From Liolophura sinensis (lineage: Eukaryota > Mollusca > Polyplacophora > Chitonida > Chitonidae): a DNA stretch of 64,000 bases. Position 1 is the stretch's first letter. Each line of letters starts with the position of its first letter. Positions 12,501 to 27,500 of the stretch are shown here, one piece after another. A program made the translations under genes and the position numbers. The stretch is from positions 10,153,717 to 10,217,716 of the forward strand of contig NC_088305.1 of the NCBI RefSeq assembly GCF_032854445.1. Reading direction: 5' to 3'. Under the pieces are notes generated by a model. That model worked only from the letters and a program-made list of their open reading frames with translations. It was not told the DNA's origin and ran no database searches.

Positions 12501-15500
12501 CTTTAGTGACAGAAACAAATCCTTTCAGCATCATTTTGGTAACAGTTGTAGGCTTAAATTCATTCCCCTGAAAAAAAACAAAAACACGTTCAAGTGGTTG
12601 AAAAGGTTGAGCACAGGCTACAGTGATATACATGTCGTGTACATCTAGCTAAACATGAGCCTTAGGAGTAAGTGTGTTCATCGTCTTCCTCCGTTGTCTT
12701 GTTCCCAGGTTGAGTTTGACGTGTCTGTGGAGGTGAAGGAGTGCCCCGCTGACGAGAAAGTCCGTACATTCACTATTTCCCCGGTGGGACTGACTGAGAA
12801 ACTCACCGTGAAGCTTGACCTTATCTGCCAGTGTGAATGTCAGAAATCCGGGGTAAGTGCTGACAGCTTGTCATGAGTTCACTGGGCGTTTTATTTGTGG
12901 GTCCAGGAGTTGATTAATTTATGTATTTGATTGAGGTTTTGTACCATACTCAAGAATATTTCATTTAAAACGACACTGCCCAGCATTATGGTGGGAGGAA
13001 ATGAGGTGAAGCATCAAGAAAATCCAAGGCCATCCGCAGATTGCTGGCAAACCTACTGAAGAGGAAGCTTTCAGTGTGGTGTGATTCCATTGGTGAGAGG
13101 CTCGTGGTTCCAGGAGTTTCTTGTCATGATCACAAGACGGATATGATTCACATTAAGTTCATGTATTCCCCCAGGACTCTGGTGACTACATATAGTTCAC
13201 ACATGTATAAGGTGAGGCGGTGCTATAGCCACAGGGGAATAAGTAAATGATGAATGATACCTGTGCACTGTTTCACACCAATTCAGTTTATAGATACTCT
13301 ATAAATGATCTCTACTGTTTAAATGTTTGGGGTTGGCTTGCCATCACCACGTGGCACACCAAGTCAGTTTATAGATACAGTATAAATGATCTCTACTGTC
13401 CAAATGTTTGGGGTTGGCTTGCCATCACCACGTGGCACACCAAGTCAGTTTATAGATACAGTATAAGTGATCTCTACTGTCCAAATGTTTGGGGTTGGCT
13501 TGCCATCACCACGTGGCACACCAAGTCAGTTTATAGATACAGTATAAGTGATCTCTACTGTCCAAATGTTTGGGGTTGGCTTGCCATCACCACGTGGCAC
13601 ACCAAGTCAGTTTATCGATACAGTATAAGTGATCTCTACTGTCCAAATGTTTGGGGTTGGCTTGCCATCACCACGTGGCACACCAAGTCAGTTTATAGAT
13701 ACTCTATAAATGATCTCTACTGTCCAAATGTTTGGGGTTGGCTTGCCATCACCACGTGGCACACCAAGTCAGTTTATAGATACTCTATAAATGATCTCTA
13801 CTGTCCAAATGTTTGGGGTTGGCTTGCCATCACCACGTGGCACACCAAGTCAGTTTATCGATACAGTATAAGTGATCTCTACTGTCCAAATGTTTGGGGT
13901 TGGCTTGCCATCACCACGTGGCACACCAAGTCAGTTTATAGATACAGTATAAATGATCTCTACTGTCCAAATGTTTGGGGTTGGCTTGCCATCACCACGT
14001 GGCACACCAAGTCAGTTTATCGATACAATATAAGTGATCTCTACTGTCCAAATGTTTGGGGTTGGCTTGCCATCACCACGTGGCACACCAAGTCAGTTTA
14101 TCGATACAGTATAAGTGATCTCTACTGTCCAAATGTTTGGGGTTGGCTTGCCATCACCATGTGGCACACCAAGTCAGTTTATAGATACTCTATAAATGAT
14201 CTCTACTGTCCAAATGTTTGGGGTTGGCTTGCCATCACCACGTGGCACACCAAGTCAGTTTATAGATACTCTATAAATGATCTCTACTGTCCAAATGTTT
14301 GGGGTTGGCTTGCCATCACCATGTGGCACACCAAATCAGTTTATAGATACAGTATAAAGGATCTTTACTGTCCAAACGTTTAGGGTTGGCTTGCCATCAC
14401 CACGTGGCACACCAAGTCAGTTTGCCATCACCTGAAGAGCTGAAGATAAAAGCCACAGACAACAGTTTTTTATTTTCGTTTTTTTTTTTTTGCATTGCAC
14501 ACATCATTTAGAAATCATCTTTTTGGTACAATGTAAGAGAATCTGCATGCCACGCCATCTTCTATGATTGATTGATTGATTGATAAAGTTTATTTACAGA
14601 GGGTTGATAAAGTCAGTCAACAAACAGCTGATCTTCCCTGACGCTCTGTCATTCACGCAACCACTCATTCATTCGCATCCATTTGAAACTTGTCTATAAA
14701 TTAAGGTTAACATTAAATAACAATTAAATAAATAAAAAATTTTTTAAAAAGCTGTCTTATATGTCAATACAGAGTAGTAGTTAGAATAAATACATAAGAA
14801 AATTGCCAGATATACAATATATATGTGTTCATAATATATATAAATACAGAAACAGTGAGGACAAAAATTACAAAATCCTGTGGCTATGATATCCCAACAG
14901 CACATTATAAAGTGAGCTGTGAAATAGACTCTTTTTCTGTCTATGCCAGTGACAGACTCCTAACCGTCTGTAGCAGGCACCTGCGAGTTTGAAGATCTCT
15001 CAAAGGGAGGCTATCATTGAAAACATTCATACTGAAGTGATTTTGTGTCACAACGTATACCTTATTAATTGTCTGTTTCTTTCTCTCTCATTAACTGTGA
15101 CAGATTCCCAACAGTCCATTCTGTAATGGCACGGGTACATACGAGTGTGGTAGCTGTGCGTGTCCAGAAGGGCGGTATGGCAAGTACTGCGAGTGTGACG
15201 GCTCTGAGGTATCCAGTGAGCAGTCTGACGCCAGGTGTATTAGGTGAGTGCTACATTGAAAGTACCATGCTCCTTACAGTTTCTGCACACTCCACAGTCG
15301 CTTTATATCACTGCAGAACGTGGGAAGGTCTGCTAGCAACCTGCGGATGGTTATGGGTTTCCCCCGGGCTGTGTCCAGTTTCCTCTCATTATAGTGCTGG
15401 CCGCCTTCATAAAAGTGAAATATTCTTGAGTACGGCGTAAAACACTAATCAAATAAATAAATAAATACACCAGTGCATGCCACCACTAGCAACTTTTGTA

Positions 15501-18500
15501 CAGAACTCGTGAACAACACAAGGTAATGGGCTCATGGTGATGAGGCTGGGAGTGGTGTCAGAAAACACAAACTCTGCACCTAAATCTTTGTTCCGTTTAT
15601 ACCTGATACATGTGCACTCTCCTCAGCTGAAGTATGCACAACAACATCATTAAAACGGACACCTGAAATAATTTTTATTCTTATATACAGATACAGAATT
15701 GACACTAATTGGCTCACAGTGAGATAGGGTTTCCTGTGTTGCAGCCTTGGTCACGTTTAAATAGATGTACCATACATAAAGTTCAGTTCAGATTAGGCAT
15801 AGTCTGCGCTTGTCTGTCTCACACCAGCCACTCAGAATCGATTCTGTATTCCTCTAAATCCTTGTTATAGGTTTGTGCAAGGACATCAGGGTTTATGCTA
15901 AAGCTAAACAAGCCTACGTGTTTTTCACCGCACCCAAAAGGTCAAGCTTTTCTAGTGGCGGAAGTGATATTAAGTTAGTGTAGAGAGCGGCATCATTGCT
16001 GTAAGGAGTATGCTTCAGTACATTTAGATCTGTGTATCAAAAGATTTGAAATACTCCTGAATCAGTGGGCCAGGTGTTGTCTCCCTTTAGCAGCATAACA
16101 TACATGCACATGCAGGTGTATGGATTTCTCACCAACAGGTGCCTGTTCTTGGGCAGGGAATTTGTAGCTTACGTCAGTCTTACAACTCGTGGGGCCTTGG
16201 TGGCAGTAAGCATTTGGTAATGCTAATGGAAGTTTCATGGCGTCCAGTGTTTATTGAGGACCGCTTTTATTATGCCAGCATGGTGTGCAAATCCGTACAC
16301 CACAAGTGCGAAAGCTCATTAGCAAGTTACCAAAGGCTGGTGGTTTACCTCAGGCACCCGTTTCCTCCACCCATAAAACTGATCAAGTTGGAACATTATT
16401 CGTGTCACAGCATAATGCGTTATAGCCAATCCCATGCCTACATGCAGCTCAGTCATCAGTGTTGCAAACTATCTGTACATGACACAAGGAAAAGTTTTGT
16501 CAGTAACCACGGTAACTTGCCACAGTTCCAGGTTTACACCAGCCACTCCGTTTTCTGTTCTGACCGCCATCATACAGCCTAATTCCTCAACTTGCTTGCA
16601 TATGACAGGAATATTTTTGGAGTCATACAGTTTAAATTCTCCTTTTCCTGGATCAAAAGCTCCAAAGAAACAAAGAGAGGGAGGGATTTTGGTATTATTT
16701 CATTAGATTTACAATCATAAAGGTAGATTGTGTGTAGTCTTAATCATTCAATCTGAATGCTTGCTGTTTTCCTAATTATTTATTGCTCCCTTTAGAAATA
16801 CACTTTAGAAAGATCAACACTGTTCTACAGTAGTCAGGGCTATATCTAGAGCCATTTTAATTCTGGAAAACATTTTGGGCTCCCAAACTAATGAAGCTGT
16901 AGAAGAAAAAACAAGTAAATTGAAGGAAAATTGATAGTTTTCCAATAAAAAGTTCCGTTTTCACACAAATTTCTTTCATTCACCGACTTAAAAGCTCTCA
17001 GAAGGCATCATTTTTGGGGCTGCATATTATAATATTTGTCATGCACGGTCACATTGTCCAATTAAATTTTGGGATCTGGCCTCAGTTTCACAAAGATGTC
17101 GTAAATGTGCGATAATCGCTCATATAACAACAGTACGGCAATAGTGATGTACAAAATATTGTACGTCAAATCTATGATAAAAAAAATGATGTAAGCTCCT
17201 TTCTGAAACTGTGCCCAGAGGCTTTAATTTTGACCATGACCATGCTAGTAAACATAAAATAGCATAGCAGGTCAGGTACATGTACCTCTAGAATGTCAAG
17301 GTTTGTTGGGAATCTAGTGAAAAGCACTGGGACTCTACTTAGTGTCTTTCCCTTATAAACCTTTAATGCCACTGACATATTAAAAGGGGAACATTATTGA
17401 GTGAAGCATGGAACACCATTTACATAAGTTCAGAATGGGCCTCCATAGCGAAGCGGTTAGCGTGCCAGCATGCCGCAATGACTCAGGGGCCTATTACCAA
17501 TGTGGTCATTGTGAGTTCAAGTCCAGCTGAAGCTAGCTTTCTCTTGGACCGTACGAGAGAATGTTTGGCAGCAAATTGCAGATTATCGATGGTTTTCTCC
17601 CACCGTGCTGTCTGCTGTTGTATAAGTGAAATATTCTTGAATACTGTGTATTAAAGACATCAGTCGGATAAATACATATAAATAAAGATAAGTTCAGAAT
17701 TGTGTGAATTGTAAAACCATAATCGCCCGTTCAGGATACTGTAGACACCATTTTCCCCAACCGCTTGTGAATTACTGTTACTCTTGACTCTTGATTATGA
17801 ACCTTAATGGAACACTTAAGAGTTCGGGGGAATTTTGATTAATTTCATGAAATTCAGTAGTAATTTATTTTTGTTTTTCAGAAAGAACACGACAAGCATT
17901 TGTATGGGTAGAGGAGAGTGTGTATGCGGGGAATGTAAGTGTTTTGCCCGCACACCAAAGTCTGATAACAAATTCAGCGGGAAGTTCTGCGAATGTGACG
18001 ATTATTCCTGCTACTCTGTTGACGGGAAAAAACTGTGCGGGGGTAAGTGTAGTAGCCAGGGGCATGTGAAAACAACAAGTACATTGAGGTAATTTGCAGT
18101 AAATATTGATTCTTAATTCTGCAAACTTAATTCTGCAAGTATCAGGTTGGTTTCAGACAGGTCCAAGGCTTCACAAAGTGAACCTACGCACAAAATGTTG
18201 TCAAAATCGGAAAGTATTTGGAGCAGTTTTGCACAGACACCAAACGGTGACAGATGGAGAGACCAAATTCAAATATTGTCCAATGCCTTGATGTCTGTGC
18301 AAATTCATTCCAATTTTTGTTGTTTACCAAACATTTTGAATGGCAACATGTGCACGTAGGTGTACATAAAATATGTACGAGGCTGATATTTTGTGAAAGG
18401 TAATCATTTGGGCTGTTCTAAGGCAATAGCTAAACTTTTATTGGATTTGCGCTGATCTTTTTTTTTTTTTTTTTTTGGTTACAAAATGTCTAGTGTAGCC

Positions 18501-21500
18501 TGAATGGGCTAATTTTTAGTTATTTTTACCCAAAAACAATTCACCTTTGGGGATAAAATTAGGCATCCTGGTATTAGACTCTGAATTATTATATTTTTTT
18601 GATTGATGTTGATACTGTATGCGATTGTTAATACTGTACATGTAGATTATTACTGTAAGTGAATGTTAATACTGTAGATCTAGGTTAATACTGTATGCGA
18701 ATGTTAATACTGTAGACATAGATTTATACTGTAAGTGAATGTTAATGCTGTAGATGTAGGTTATTTCTGTATGCGAAAGTTAAAACTGTAGATGTAGGTT
18801 GATTCTGTAAGTGAATGTTAGTACTGTAGATGTAGATTAATACTGTTTGCGAATGTTGATACTGTAGATGTAGATTCATACTGTATGCGAATGCTAGTAC
18901 TGTAGATGTAGATTAATACTGTATGGGAATGTAATACATTACATTATTTGTCAGGCCCAGAACAGGGGGTGTGTAAATGTGGGAAATGTCTCTGCCAGCC
19001 AGGCTTCACTGGGGACGCCTGTGATTGCCCCTTGAGCAACGCCACCTGTATAGCACCCAGCAGTGGGGTAAGTGTGGGGTCACTGTTCTAGAATGATCAT
19101 TAATGAAACACTTCCATTGAAAAGTCCATTAGCCTGCGCAGTGACACAGGAGCCTCTCACCAATGCAGTTGCTGTGAGTTCAGGTCCAGCTCATGCTGGC
19201 TTCCTCTGTGGCCGTACCTGGGAAGGCCTGTTAGCAACATGCAGGTGGTCGTGGGTTTCCCCTGGGCTTAGCCCGGTTTCCTTCGACAATAATGCTGGTG
19301 GTCAGGGTACAAGTAAAATGTTCCTGAGTACTGCGTAAAACACCAATCAAGTAAAATAAAAGTAAAATTTGAGTGAATTTGCACTGATCGTTTTTTAACA
19401 GATATCACCAGTATGACATAATTAAATGGTTTTAACTGAGCTTATAGGCCTACTGTAATGCCAATGACAACCTTATTTTCTATATTCAAATAGGATACAT
19501 GAGTTTGTTTGTTTTCAGCTGTACTGTAATGGTAATGGAGAGTGTGCATGTGGGAAGTGTAGATGTAAAGCCAAGTACAGAGGACCCACCTGTGAGGAGT
19601 GCCCGGTGAGTACCCATGCCATCTTAGTACCTGTACATGGTTTTGCTGGAGTATTTGGATTGTGTGTTTTCATTGCCATACCCACAGCTCATTGAAAGCT
19701 GAGTCGACCCAGACCATGATTGCAATGGTTTACAAAATGCTTAACAAGCCTTAGCCAATCAGAGAGGTAAAACTTTCCTGAAGTGGAGGTGGAAAAGGTG
19801 GATGTTCTTGTTTATCTTTGTGATTAATTATTGGCTGAAAACGAATATGAAAGTGAAAGTGTTCAGCACCAATTTTAAGTGGAAAGGTCAAATCTCTCAA
19901 AATTAGTTTATGCAGAATAAACTCAAAACTTAAGTTTATGCAGAATAAATGTTTTGAAGAGCTCAAATGTAGCGGGTCTAAGATTTTCACTTTGTGTCAT
20001 GCAAATATACATCATTTCAGATGACCTCAACAGAAGCTGAGGTCATCCTATGAAGAGAATGAAAGTATGAAACAAGTTGACCACTACAACAATCTGTCAA
20101 TAGTAATACTGAACACGATCACAAACCAGCATTGGTGAGCTTGGTGGAAAAACATGAATCAAAGAAATAAATCTCGTGGATAGCGGAATGAATGTACAAA
20201 AGGAATACATGCTATAGTCTTGCATGTTTTCATTGGACAGCAACATTCAAATGGGGGACCTGCACCTGCAGGTCGATGTCATGTGTCTACTGACTAGGTT
20301 ATCTCCCTTGGTTAAATTGAGAAAACAATCACCCCATCGCTGAAGCAATTTTCCTATGCAGGGCTTTTGTGCGCTGAATTAATGGGTCTTTTGCAGGATA
20401 AATTCGTCACATGGTTAATTAGTGACAGGATATGGAAATAGGGGTCTTTGTGGCTGAGGTGGTCAGCGTGCCAACACGTTGCATTGACCCAGGAGCCTCC
20501 CACCAATGAAGTCGCTGTGAGCTCTTCCAGCCCTTTGCTGGTTTCCTCTTCTGAATGTATATGGGATGGCCTTGCAGCAGCCTGCTGATGGTTGTGGGCT
20601 TCCCCAGGGCTCTTCTTGGTTGCCTCCCACGTTAATGCTGGTTGCTATTGTATAAATGAAATATTCTCCAATACGGCATAAAACACCAATCCAATAAATA
20701 AAGATATGGAAATATATAGTGTCAGGAACCATAATATTGGGGGTTCTGTGAGAGTCACTGACACCATATATTTCTGTACCCTGTCCCATGAGTAACTTAG
20801 GTGAGATCTTAGGTGTCAACTAAGGGTAATAAACCAGACTGCTTGAAAGACTAGGTTGGTGTCACGTGGTAGAAAGATGCCAATTCATGGAAAAATCTTT
20901 TTTTTCACTCAGAAGTGAGTTAGTGACCAATAAAAGCATCAACCAAGTCTCAGAAGAAACATAAATTCTTCAGGTATATCAGACAGATATCATTGTGCTG
21001 GAAGCAAAAAAAAAAATAGATTGAACTCTCAGTATTTTTCTGAAAAGTAAAGATGCGTAAAATCGTATATGTTGATAGTTAGACTTGTTAGATGAACTAA
21101 CCATGTGAGGAGAGAGAATCTGTGCATTGATGTTAAAAAAGGAGCAGACTAGATGTCCCCAAAATTAGGAGAATTACAGTACACACTATAAAAACAAATG
21201 GCCATACCCGGGAAGGTTTGTCATCAACCTGCGGATGGTCGTGGGTTTCCACCCACCATAATGCTGGCTGCCGTCGTATAAGTGAGATATTCTTGAGTAC
21301 AGCGTAAAACACCTATCCAAAATAAATAAATAAAGTAAAAACAAAAGGAAGAAAACTGTGAACTCCCATGTTCTGCCTGGATGAAAAGGTGTGTTTTGTT
21401 TTTTCTCTGCCAGACTTGCCTGGGACGGTGTGCTGACAACAGAGACTGTGTCCAGTGTAAGGCCTTCCAGACAGGCCCCAAGACCAAGGAAGAGTGTGAT

Positions 21501-24500
21501 GCCCAGTGTCAGAATATAGAAATGGTGGATGAGGCGAAAGGTAACAGCTCATGTTTATTTACATGTGGATAAAGTAATGCCAAACTTCTGGGCATCTCCA
21601 TGCTTGTGTTTTTATTAAAAGAGCTACTTCAGTCCCAAGAGAAACCAGGAGGAAGGTTTAAGATGATATGAAGGATACCCTATGGAATAGAGCCAGTATA
21701 ATGGTTCAGAAGGATTTACCATAGATAAGACTATTCAACACCCACAAGTGAAGAGTCCTCAAAATCAAAATGACATGATCACATTTGTTAAATGTGTGAT
21801 GACCAATCAGACAGAAAAAGACGTCGAGTAAGGCAGTTATACCGAAATGATGTCATGAGCATTTGAAAACATGGTATCATTTTGTGACTACTATGTACAT
21901 GTACATCAGTGATGGATGAGGTCCAGTGTTCTTGCAGGACATCACACCAGGCAAAATTGGGACCTGTGGGAAACTTTTGTTTTTTTGCTAAATTCTCTGA
22001 AACTCAATCGTATCATTTAACCCTGCTTTTAGGATGTACACATGTTGACTGTTTGGTACATGTACATTGTAGCTTTTTATTTGTCGACATTTCAGCCTTC
22101 ACGCTGAGACCTTTCTCAAATGAATACAGATTTGAGAAAGGCTTCGGCAAGAGTGCTGAAAGCTCATCAAGGTTAAAATTTTACCTGAAGATGCTCAGAA
22201 GTTTGCCCTAAATTTATTCCACATAACCCACATTAGAGTTTGAATCACTAAATAAATTGGATTGTGGCGTAGCAGCTGAGCTGCTTATTTTTCAGTCACA
22301 AAGGACAAACAAGACGCAGGTTGTAACTCTGCCTTGGACAAGGAATTGTTCTCACTGTTCCTAGGGCCTTGGCAATAAGCTGTTGACGACGTGCATTTGG
22401 CCGGTCTAACATATGTTGAAGACACATTTTATTCCACCAATATAGTTAACGTATTGTCAAGTGAAAAGTTTGTCAGTAACTTTTTTTGTCAAGGGTTTTC
22501 TCTAGAAAGATTCTTTAGTATTTTTCAAATAAATGAATAAATTTATTTGCCGTGCTCAAGAATATTTCACTTCTAAGACTGTGGCAAGCATTATGGTGGG
22601 AGGAAACCGGGCAGAGTCCTGGGGAAACCCACAGCCATTTACAGGTTGCTGACAGACCTTCCCACGTACGACTGGAGAGGAAATAAATAAATAAATCTAG
22701 CAATGTATAACTATTTTAAAATATGTAAATGAACCGGTTCATGGCACAGTGGTTAAAGACAACACTAAAATAAGGTATATATCAGATGAAAAACCCTTAA
22801 ACACTGTCCAGAAAAGTTTTTAGATCGTTTCTAACTGATCCAAATGCATTTAAAACATAGCATTCAACAGTGGTCTGTTGGGTCCCAGACTGTACCAATG
22901 ACCCCACAGGTGTAATTTTGGCTTGAAATAGTTTGTCTCAAGGCCCATTTGTCCCAGACTGTATCAATGACCTCACAGGTGTATTTTTGCCTTGAAATAG
23001 TTTGTCTCAAGGCCCATTTGTCCCAGACTGTACCAATGACCTCACAGGTGTATTTTTGACTTGAAATAGTTTGTCTCAAGGTCCATTTGTTGAATGCATT
23101 CATAGCTCTAACTTGGAGATGCATTTTGAATGATGACATGTAGCAATCTGTCAAGTGGCAAATAGCTGACGTGATATCATCTGCCGCAATATTATCAGAA
23201 AAGGCCACAGTAAAGTCCAAAGTTATCAATTCATTTTACTAGGTTGAAAACCGTTCTTAAAAAATCAATGCCTTTTGAGGTGCATGCCTTTCAATCACTA
23301 AGTACGAACAAGGTTGCGAGTTCAAATCCAGCTTGGGCTGCTTCACCTTCAGCTTTTATTCATTATCTGTCATCAACTAAAATGACTTTAATTTAACAAT
23401 TCTTGAGTATGATGTAAACTGCCAGAAATTAATCACATGAAATAGGTATGTTATGTTCAACCCATCCTTCCATCCACCCCCTCCCCCCTCCCCACTGCAG
23501 TCTTGATATCATTTTTTATGTGTTTACCGATTCTGTTTTCATATATTTATTTCAGTGGAGCACCCTAACATGACTCGGTGTCAGTTTAAAGATGAGGATG
23601 ATTGTACCTTCTATTTCACATACGAGTACAAATCATCAACAGAGCTCATTATCAAGGCCCAGAGAACTAAAGGTAAGGAAGGGAGATATTTCAGTTTTAG
23701 TAATAAAAGGAAGATGTGTGAAAAGAAGTGTAACACTTGTATTGTACCTGATATGCACTCATCTAAAACAGGGAGAGAACTTCCACTTATACAGTATGTA
23801 TTGTGTCAAATTTGTTGAAGAAAAAATTCGACTTTGAACAAGAGTTACATGTAATGTTCATGAAACGGTCAACAACAAAAATAATACTTATATCAGAAAT
23901 ACTTGATGAAAACATAACAGGTATTACTTGTAGAGAAAACCCTGCATAGTTTCTGTGGTAAACTCTTTTAAATAGAGATTAGAGTTTTCTCTCCAGAGTG
24001 CAATATTTACTGTGCATGAAACGAGTTTTATAACCACCTGATGTTGTGTGCAAATTTTGACATGGTAAATTTTGAAGCATACCTCCAGATGTTTACTGCA
24101 TTGTTTTCTTGTCAACTATCCTTTATCAGTGAGGTTTGAATCCAGTTCAAGCTGACTTTTGATTGCCTTTCATTCATCTCCCATGAGATTCCCATTTTTG
24201 CAGTCTAAGTACTGGTTGGCCAAGTGTCAGTATGTTGTGTCTGGGTGGGGTGTCATGTCTGGTGTTTTCAGCATGCTGTTTCATTAGCGGCAGCGTTTTG
24301 CTAACATCAAGTCGCCCTGCCACAAGAAGACATGAGATATGTACACGCAAGATATATGCACATGCCTAATGGCTCCTTGTCGTCATATGACGGAAAAATT
24401 GTTAAAGTGCGATGTTAAACCCAAAAGCATGCAGACATACATATATGCTCAGCAAGGAAGTTGCAGCTTGGCCCAAGCATTGTAGTCTGCCATTTCACTG

Positions 24501-27500
24501 AGTGTTGATCTATGTGTTACAGTGTGTCCTGAGGGAGTGAACGTGCTGGCCATTGTGCTGGGTGTGATTGGAGGGATCGTGGCAGTGGGCCTGGCCCTGC
24601 TGCTCATCTGGAAACTGCTCACCATGATCCACGACCGGAGGGAGTTTGCAAAGTTTGAGAAGGAGAGGAAAAATGCCAAATGGGATACGGTAAGCTAGAT
24701 TCAGTATCGTTGTTTCATTGTGATTTTACTGTCACAAGACAGTTATCATTACTGTCAGAAGTGGTCAGCGTCAGGTGGGGTTCTGTGAGCTAGGTTCATT
24801 ATCGTCAGATATTACTGTCAGAGGTGGTCAGCGCCAAGTGGGATGCTGTGAGCTAGATTCATTATCTTCAGATATTACTGTCAGAAGTGGTCAGTGCCAA
24901 GTGGGATACTGTGAACTAGGTTCATTATCTTCAGACATTACTGTCAGAAGTGGTCAGTGCCAAGTGGGATACTGTGAACTAGATTCATTATCTTCAGATA
25001 TTACAGTCAGAAGTGGGCAGTGCCAAGTGTGATACTGTGAGCTAGATTCATTATCTTCAGATATTATTGTCAGAAGTGGTCAGTGCCAAGTGGGATATTG
25101 TGAGCTAGATTCATAATCTTCAGATATTACTGTCAGAAGTGGTCAGTGCCAAATGGGATACTGTGGGCTAGATTCATAATCTTCAGATATTACTGTCAGA
25201 AGTGGTCAGTGCCAAGTGGGATACTGTGAGCTAGATTCATTATCTTCAGATATTACTGTCAGAAGTGGTCAGTGCCAAGTGGGATACTGTGGGCTAGATT
25301 CATTATCTTCAGATATTACTGTCAGAAGTGGTCAGTGCCAAATGGGATACTGTGGGCTAGATTCATAATCTTCAGATATTACTGTCAGAAGTGGTCAGTG
25401 CCAAGTGGGATACTGTGAGCTAGATTCATAATCTTCAGATATTACTGTCAGAAGTGGTCAGTGCCAAGTGGGATACTGTGAGCTGGATTCATTATCTTCA
25501 GACATTACTGTCAGAAGTGGTCAGTGCCAAATGGGATACTGTGGGCTAGATTCATAATCTTCAGATATTACTGTCAGAAGTGGTCAGTGCCAAGTGGGAT
25601 ACTGTGAGCTAGATTCATAATCTTCAGATATTACTGTCAGAAGTGGTCAGTGCCAAGTGGGATACTGTGAGCTGGATTCATTATCTTCAGACATTACTGT
25701 CAGAAGTGGTCAGTGCCAAATGGGATACTGTGGGCTAGATTCATAATCTTCAGATATTACAGTCAGATGTGGTCAGCGCCAAGTGGGATACTGTGAGCTA
25801 GATTCATTATCGTCAGATATTACTGTCAGAAGTGGTCAGTGCCAAGTGGGATACTGTGAGCTAAGTTCATTATCTTCAGATATTACCGTCAGAAGTGGCC
25901 AGTGCCAAGTGAGATACTGTGAGCTAGATTCATTATCGTCAGATATTACTGTCAGAAGTGGTCAGTGCCAAGTGGGATACTGTGAGCTAGATTCATTATC
26001 GTCAGATATTACTGTCAGAAGTGGTCAGTGCCAAGTGGGATGCTGTGAGCTAGATTCATAATCTTCAGATATTACTGTCAGAAGTGGTCAGTGCCAAGTG
26101 GGATGCTGTGACCTAGATTCATTATCTTCAGATATTACTTTCAGAAGTGGTCAGTGCCAAGTGGGATACTGTGAGCTAGATTATCTTCAGATATTACTGT
26201 CAGAAGTGGTCAGTGCCAAGTGGGATACTGTGGGCTAGATTCATTATCTTCAGATATTACTTTCAGAAGTGGTCAGTGCCAAATGGGATACTGTGAGCTA
26301 GATTATCTTCAGATATTACTGTCAGAAGTGGTCAGTGCCAAGTGGGATACTGTGAGCTAGATTCATTATCGTCAGATATGACTGTCAGAAGTGGTCAGTG
26401 CCAAGGGGGCGCTGTGAGCTAGATTCATTATCGTCAGATATTACTGTCAGAAGTGGTCAGTGCCAAGGGGGCACTGTGAGCTAGGCTCATTATTGTCAGA
26501 TATTACTGTCAGAAGTGGACAGTGCCAAATGGGATACTGTGGGCTAGATTCATAATCTTCAGATATTACAGTCAGATGTGGTCAGCGCCAAGTGGGATAC
26601 TGTGAGCTAGACTCATTATCTTCAGATATTACTGTCAGAAGTGGTCAGTGCCAAGTGGGATACTGTGAGCTAAGTTCATTATCTTCAGATATTACCGTCA
26701 GAAGTGGCCAGTGCCAAGTGAGATACTGTGAGCTAGATTCATTATCGTCAGATATTACTGTCAGAAGTGGTCAGTGCCAAGTGGGGTACTGTGAGCTGGA
26801 TTCATTATCGTCAGATATTACTGTCAGAAGTGGTCAGTGCCAAGTGGGATACTGTGAGCTAGATTCATAATCTTCAGATATTACTGTCAGAAGTGGTCAG
26901 TGCCAAATGGGATGCTGTGACCTAGATTCATTATCTTCAGATATTACTGTCAGAAGTGGTCAGTGCCAAGTGGGATACTGTGAGCTAGATTATCTTCAGA
27001 TATTACTGTCAGAAGTGGTCAGTGCCAAGTGGGATACTGTGGGCTAGATTCATTATCTTCAGATATTACTGTCAGAAGTGGTCAGTGCCAAGTGGGATAC
27101 TGTGGGCTAGATTCATTATCTTCAGATATTACTGTCAGAAGTGGTCAGTGCCAAATGGGATACTGTGGGCTAGATTCATAATCTTCAGATATTACTGTCA
27201 GAAGTGGTCAGTGCCAAGTGGGATACTGTGGGCTAGATTCATTATCTTCAGATATTACTGTCAGAAGTGGTCAGTGCCAAGTGGGATACTGTGAGCTAGA
27301 TTCATTATCTTCAGACATTACTGTCAGAAGTGGTCAGTGCCAAATGGGATACTGTGGGCTAGATTCATAATCTTCAGATATTACTGTCAGATGTGGTCAG
27401 CGCCAAGTGGGATACTGTGAGCTAGATTCATTATCTTCAGATATTACTGTCAGAAGTGGTCAGTGCCAAGTGGGATACTGTGAGCTAAGTTCATTATCTT

